Shown here: one piece after another, positions 60,724-64,000 of the stretch
Position numbering within the stretch: position 1 is the first letter of the stretch
Layout of the letters: every line of letters begins with the position of its first letter
The notes under the pieces: model-generated
Seen by the model: the letters and a program-made list of their open reading frames with translations, nothing else
Databases searched by the model: none
What the model was told of the DNA's origin: nothing
Translations under genes and position numbers: made by a program
Assembly: GCA_001464585.1 (NCBI GenBank)
Contig: LNFF01000006.1
Span: forward strand, 186,001-250,000
DNA: 64,000 nucleotides
Origin: Gammaproteobacteria bacterium Ga0077554
GTDB lineage: Bacteria > Pseudomonadota > Gammaproteobacteria > Ga0077554 > Ga007554
Direction: 5' to 3'

Positions 60724-61291
60724 GATCAATCCTGTCCTCCACATCCAATAACACCGCATGCAAATGCTGCCAGACAAAGGCCGATCCCGGATCAGTCTTG
60801 CGACCGGGGGCAATATCGCTATGCCCGACAATACGCGACACGGTAATGGCAGGGTAAGCCGCCATAATGGCGCGTGCCGTTTCGGCAAGCGTGACATATT
60901 GCGCATCTGTATATGGCTGGTCGTCACATCCTTCCAGTTCAATGCCAATCGAAAAATCGTTGCAGCGTTCGCGTCCGTCAAAACACGATTGACCAGCGTG
61001 CCAGGCACGCTGCTGAAACGGCACATATTGCACGATTTCACCGGTACGCCGAATTACGGCATGCGCCGACACGCGCAGGTCTTTAATTTCTTCAAAATAA
61101 GGATGCGCGGTAGCGTCCAGCGTATTGGTAAACAAAGCCTCGATCCACGGCCCGCCAAACTCACCCGGCGGCAAACTGATGCCATGCACCACCAGTAAAT
61201 CAATCACCGCCCCCGCTGGCCGCTCATCGCAATTGGGCGATACTACCCGGCGCACGCCTTGCAGCCAGCCAGTGGTTTGATCAACTTTCAT
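60710..61291 (-). CDS. ampD: 1,6-anhydro-N-acetylmuramyl-L-alanine amidase AmpD
   Basis: 193 residues. It cleaves the anhydromuramyl-L-Ala bond in cytoplasmic peptidoglycan recycling. Zinc ligands: His in LLVVHGISLPPGEFGG, and His and Asp in IVGHSDIAPGRKTDPG; also typical are WHAGQSCFDGRERCNDFSIG and IELEG. It is a normal AmpD length (E. coli 183). Start ATG at 61291. It forms an operon with ampE. Confidence 0.93.
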   Translation of the reverse strand: MKVDQTTGWLQGVRRVVSPNCDERPAGAVIDLLVVHGISLPPGEFGGPWIEALFTNTLDATAHPYFEEIKDLRVSAHAVIRRTGEIVQYVPFQQRAWHAGQSCFDGRERCNDFSIGIELEGCDDQPYTDAQYVTLAETARAIMAAYPAITVSRIVGHSDIAPGRKTDPGSAFVWQHLHAVLLDVEDRIDHGIS

Positions 61292-61507
61292 CAGAGCACC
61301 ATAGCATTGTAATTGTAATCAGGTACGCCATACTATCATTTCCTGTCAAGTGGCTCTGTGGTCAGGCGTCAACACTATTCGCCTTGGGAGTGGATCATGT
61401 TATTTACATTAATCCACGCCATACTGTCATTTCGACCGAAGGGAGAAATCTTAAGATTCCTCGCTGCGCTCGGAATGACACAGTTTATATAACCTGTCCC
61501 AAATTTA
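61292..61507. repeat. Intergenic region with short repeats
   Basis: Two direct copies of cgccatact(a/g)tcatttc (61326-61342 and 61418-61434), and a foldable agattcctcgctgcgctcgga block (about 61455-61475) of a kind common in proteobacterial intergenic DNA. No gene. Confidence 0.45.
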
Positions 61508-62548
61508 TTAAGCGAACAGTCTTGGGTCAGGCGTTATAAACATCGCATCGCCATAACTGAAAAAGCGGTAGTGCTGAGTGATCGCATGCTGATAAGCATT
61601 CATCACCTGCGTATATCCTCCCAGAGCGCACACCAGCATCAATAAAGTCGACTCCGGCAAGTGAAAATTGGTAATCAAGGCGTCGACGCTCACAAAACGG
61701 TAGCCAGGGTAAATAAAAATACGGGTATCCCCTTCAAAGGGCTCAATCACGCCGCTGAGTGAAGCGCTTTCCAGACTGCGTACCGCCGTGGTGCCCACCG
61801 CAATGACACGCCCACCCCGGGCGCGGGTAGCGCGCACCTGCTCGCATACGGCAGCGCTGACGTGCACATATTCAGCATGCATGGCATGATCTTCAATGCA
61901 TTCTACACGCACCGGTTGAAAGGTGCCTGCCCCAACATGCAGCGTAACAAAGGCGCTCTGCACCCCCATGGCGCTGATTTGTTCGAGCAGCGGCTGATCG
62001 AAATGCAACCCCGCCGTGGGGGCGGCGACGGCGCCTGGGTGCCGCGCATAGACGGTTTGATAGCGTTCCTTATCGTCCTGCTGCGGCGCTCGATTAACAT
62101 AAGGGGGCAAGGGTACATGGCCGATCTGTTCTAAAACCTCCAGGAGAGAACGCTCGCCCGCAGAAAAGCACAGCTCAAATAAATCATCATGCCGCCCCAG
62201 CACCTCTGCCTCAACGCCATTAAAAATCAGCCGCCCCCCGGCGCGTGGCGCTTTGCTGGCACGCACTTGCGCTAATACCCGGCGCTGGTCCAGAATCCGC
62301 TCCACCAATACCTCCACCTTGCCGCCAGTGGATTTTACCCCCAAAAGTCGCGCGGGTATTACCCGGGTGTCGTTGAATACCAGCAAATCGCCAGGCATTA
62401 AAAGCGTTGTTAAATCATTGAATTGCAGGTCATGGACGATACTGGCAGGCGAATTGAGGTGTAATAGACGGCTGGCACCGCGCACCGCAGGCGGGTGCTG
62501 GGCGATCAGGTCAGGGGGAAGATCGTAATAAAAATCACGGCGTTGCAT
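61508..62548 (-). CDS. queA: S-adenosylmethionine:tRNA ribosyltransferase-isomerase QueA
   Basis: 346 residues, standard length. It converts 7-aminomethyl-7-deazaguanine in tRNA to epoxyqueuosine using the ribosyl part of SAM. Family blocks: [73 protein letters not shown], and [13 protein letters not shown] single gene on the minus strand next to tRNA-Leu. ATG at 62548. Confidence 0.96.
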   Translation of the reverse strand: MQRRDFYYDLPPDLIAQHPPAVRGASRLLHLNSPASIVHDLQFNDLTTLLMPGDLLVFNDTRVIPARLLGVKSTGGKVEVLVERILDQRRVLAQVRASKAPRAGGRLIFNGVEAEVLGRHDDLFELCFSAGERSLLEVLEQIGHVPLPPYVNRAPQQDDKERYQTVYARHPGAVAAPTAGLHFDQPLLEQISAMGVQSAFVTLHVGAGTFQPVRVECIEDHAMHAEYVHVSAAVCEQVRATRARGGRVIAVGTTAVRSLESASLSGVIEPFEGDTRIFIYPGYRFVSVDALITNFHLPESTLLMLVCALGGYTQVMNAYQHAITQHYRFFSYGDAMFITPDPRLFA

Positions 62549-62657
62549 AGCGCCGCTATAGTACCAGTTTCAAGCCATTGATTCGAGTGACAACCTCACG
62601 TTGCCCTTGCTGATTCAGTAAAATGCTTTATACTGTGCGACTTCATATGTGATGCTG

Positions 62658-62744
62658 GCCGGGATGGCGGAACTGGTAGACGCGCCAGACTCAAAATCTG
62701 GTAACTGTGAGGTTGTGGGAGTTCGATTCTCCCTCCCGGCACCA
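62658..62744 (+). tRNA. tRNA-Leu(CAA)
   Basis: An 87-base gene including CCA. The acceptor stem GCCGGGA/TCCCGGC, the anticodon arm CCAGA-CTCAAAA-TCTGG with anticodon CAA, a long class II variable arm, and the T arm GGGAGTTCGATTCTCCC are all present. It reads UUG codons. Confidence 0.96.
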
Positions 62745-62915
62745 CATCACACAATCAGCACCCCTCTCCTGGCACTATTTTTGCTGCCATTCGCAGTAAG
62801 TACCCATCGGCGTATTCAATTTTGTACCCGCGTGGTTACTTCTGAACTCCACTTTTTTAAGTTATAGTGTCCGTACGCTAATATAAATTCATCCTGCAAT
62901 CTTACTGGAGTCACT

Positions 62916-64000
62916 ATGCCGGGCACACGTTATACGCTGGAAATCCAACCGCATATCCCCCAACGCCTGAATGGCCTGATCGAACTTTCCGATGATCTGC
63001 TCTATAGCTGGGATCGCGAAGTACGCGCGCTGTTTGCTCAACTGGACAACACCCTGTGGGAAGCATCCGGGCATAATCCCAAGCTGTTTCTGCGCCGCGT
63101 TTCGCAACAGCGGCTGGAAGAGGCGGTGCAAGACCGCATCTTCATGGAAAACTACCACCGTGCGATGTCGTCGTATAACAGTTATCACCGCGACGAACAC
63201 AATACCAACCTCAGCCAGTTTCTGGATGCCAAAACCGATCTGGTCGCTTATTTTTGCGCGGAGTTTGGCTTTCATGAAAGCCTGCCGATTTATTCGGGTG
63301 GGTTGGGCATTCTGGCGGGTGATCATTGTAAAGCCGCCAGTGATCTGGGCGTGCCGTTTATTGCGGTAGGGTTACTCTACCGCCAAGGGTATTTTACCCA
63401 GACCATTGACCATCAGGGCGCGCAGATCGCGCACTATACGCCCACTAATTTTGCCAATCTGCCGATTTTGCCTGCCCAGGACAAACAGGGCAACGCTGTT
63501 CATGTGCATGTAGAGTTGCCCGGGCGCAGCGTCAAGCTCAAGGTATGGCAAGCCAAGGCCGGGCATATCACGCTGTATCTGCTTGACTGTGATTTGCCTG
63601 AAAATACCGAACATGACCGCACCATTACTTATCACCTTTACGGTGGCAATACCGAAACCCGCATTCAGCAGGAAATCGTGCTGGGCATCGGCGGTGTACG
63701 CGCGCTGCGTGCCCTGGAGCTACGCCCGACGGTGTGGCACATTAATGAAGGCCATTCGGCATTTCAGATTCTGGAACGCTGCCGCGAACGCGTGCAACGC
63801 GGCTGGGATTTTGACAGCGCGCTGGAATGTATTGCGGCGGGTACGGTATTCACTACGCATACGCCCGTACCCGCCGGACATGATATTTTTGATCATCACA
63901 TGGTTATCAACTATTTCAAGGAATATGTGGAACATATTAAAGTTCCGCTCGATGATTTTCTGCAACTGGGTTCAAGCCCCGGCAGCCAGGGCGGCTTTAA
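62916..64000 (+). CDS. glgP: Alpha-glucan (glycogen) phosphorylase, N-terminal part
   Basis: 361 codons, open at the right edge. The first 110 residues (PQRLNGLIELSDDLLYSWDR, LWEASGHNPKLFLRRVSQQR) are the DUF3417 domain of the long bacterial phosphorylase type. Then YSGGLGILAGDHCKAASDLG, AVGLLYRQGYF and WHINEGHSAFQ are the conserved N-terminal half of the GT35 fold. It releases glucose-1-phosphate from glycogen or maltodextrin. ATG at 62916 with TGGAG. The C-terminal half with the pyridoxal-phosphate lysine lies outside. Confidence 0.92.
   Translation, partial: MPGTRYTLEIQPHIPQRLNGLIELSDDLLYSWDREVRALFAQLDNTLWEASGHNPKLFLRRVSQQRLEEAVQDRIFMENYHRAMSSYNSYHRDEHNTNLSQFLDAKTDLVAYFCAEFGFHESLPIYSGGLGILAGDHCKAASDLGVPFIAVGLLYRQGYFTQTIDHQGAQIAHYTPTNFANLPILPAQDKQGNAVHVHVELPGRSVKLKVWQAKAGHITLYLLDCDLPENTEHDRTITYHLYGGNTETRIQQEIVLGIGGVRALRALELRPTVWHINEGHSAFQILERCRERVQRGWDFDSALECIAAGTVFTTHTPVPAGHDIFDHHMVINYFKEYVEHIKVPLDDFLQLGSSPGSQGGF

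Overview
The window looks like part of a gammaproteobacterial chromosome. The evidence is an ampD-ampE pair, queA, a tRNA-Leu(CAA) gene and a DUF3417-type glycogen phosphorylase at the right edge. I cannot name the species. Most of the window (about 3.3-59.35 kb) is accessory DNA.

Layout. (1) 1-2.7 kb: the start of a selO-like gene, then an IS10-subgroup IS4-family insertion sequence with near-perfect 32-bp ends and no visible target duplication. (2) 3.3-13.8 kb: a tightly coupled four-gene operon (SNF2 helicase, beta-class DNA methyltransferase, YhcG/DUF1016 nuclease, Res-like helicase-nuclease) that resembles an extended type III restriction-modification system, followed by a 218-bp MITE-like element. 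(3) 14.2-32 kb: mixed cargo. It holds a TPR/methyltransferase/unknown operon with one frameshift, a group IIC intron domain V remnant that supplies the ribosome binding site of an HNH nuclease gene, a frameshifted endonuclease/exonuclease/phosphatase gene, a large PD-(D/E)XK protein, a LexA/Y-family polymerase/SRAP-like cassette, a yahK-type alcohol dehydrogenase and a 1551-residue NACHT protein. (4) 32.4-59.35 kb: almost all on the minus strand, the maintenance half of an integrative conjugative element of the SPI-7/PFGI-1/ICEclc class: parA, parB, DUF2857, STY4528, PFL_4669, antirepressor, DUF2786, ssb, DUF3577, DUF3275, DUF6573, DUF7007, DUF6094, radC and a large helicase. It ends at a 48-bp copy of the 3' end of tRNA-Thr(UGU), which is the probable attachment site. 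I found no integrase, relaxase or mating-pair genes in the window, so the element is either larger than the window or degraded. (5) 59.4-64 kb: core chromosome with a wzz remnant, ampE, ampD, queA, tRNA-Leu and glgP.

The most unusual signal is in the 34.7-45.7 kb part of the element. Fourteen minus-strand cistrons that are not translationally coupled each have a terminator-like hairpin just before the ribosome binding site. In most of them the distal arm of the hairpin is also complementary to that gene's own Shine-Dalgarno region, and the complementarity changes together with the SD from gene to gene. Four of these leaders are preceded by a conserved structured repeat of roughly 100-150 bases plus another hairpin with a U tract. 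This looks like an element-wide family of RNA attenuators. The genes without a hairpin are those that overlap or abut the upstream gene, plus one plus-strand ORF.

How the genes may work together: the right half would partition and replicate the element, and the left half carries defence and DNA-damage functions (R-M-like operon, NACHT sensor, nucleases, LexA-controlled polymerase). All functions are inferred from sequence patterns and family knowledge; nothing was searched.
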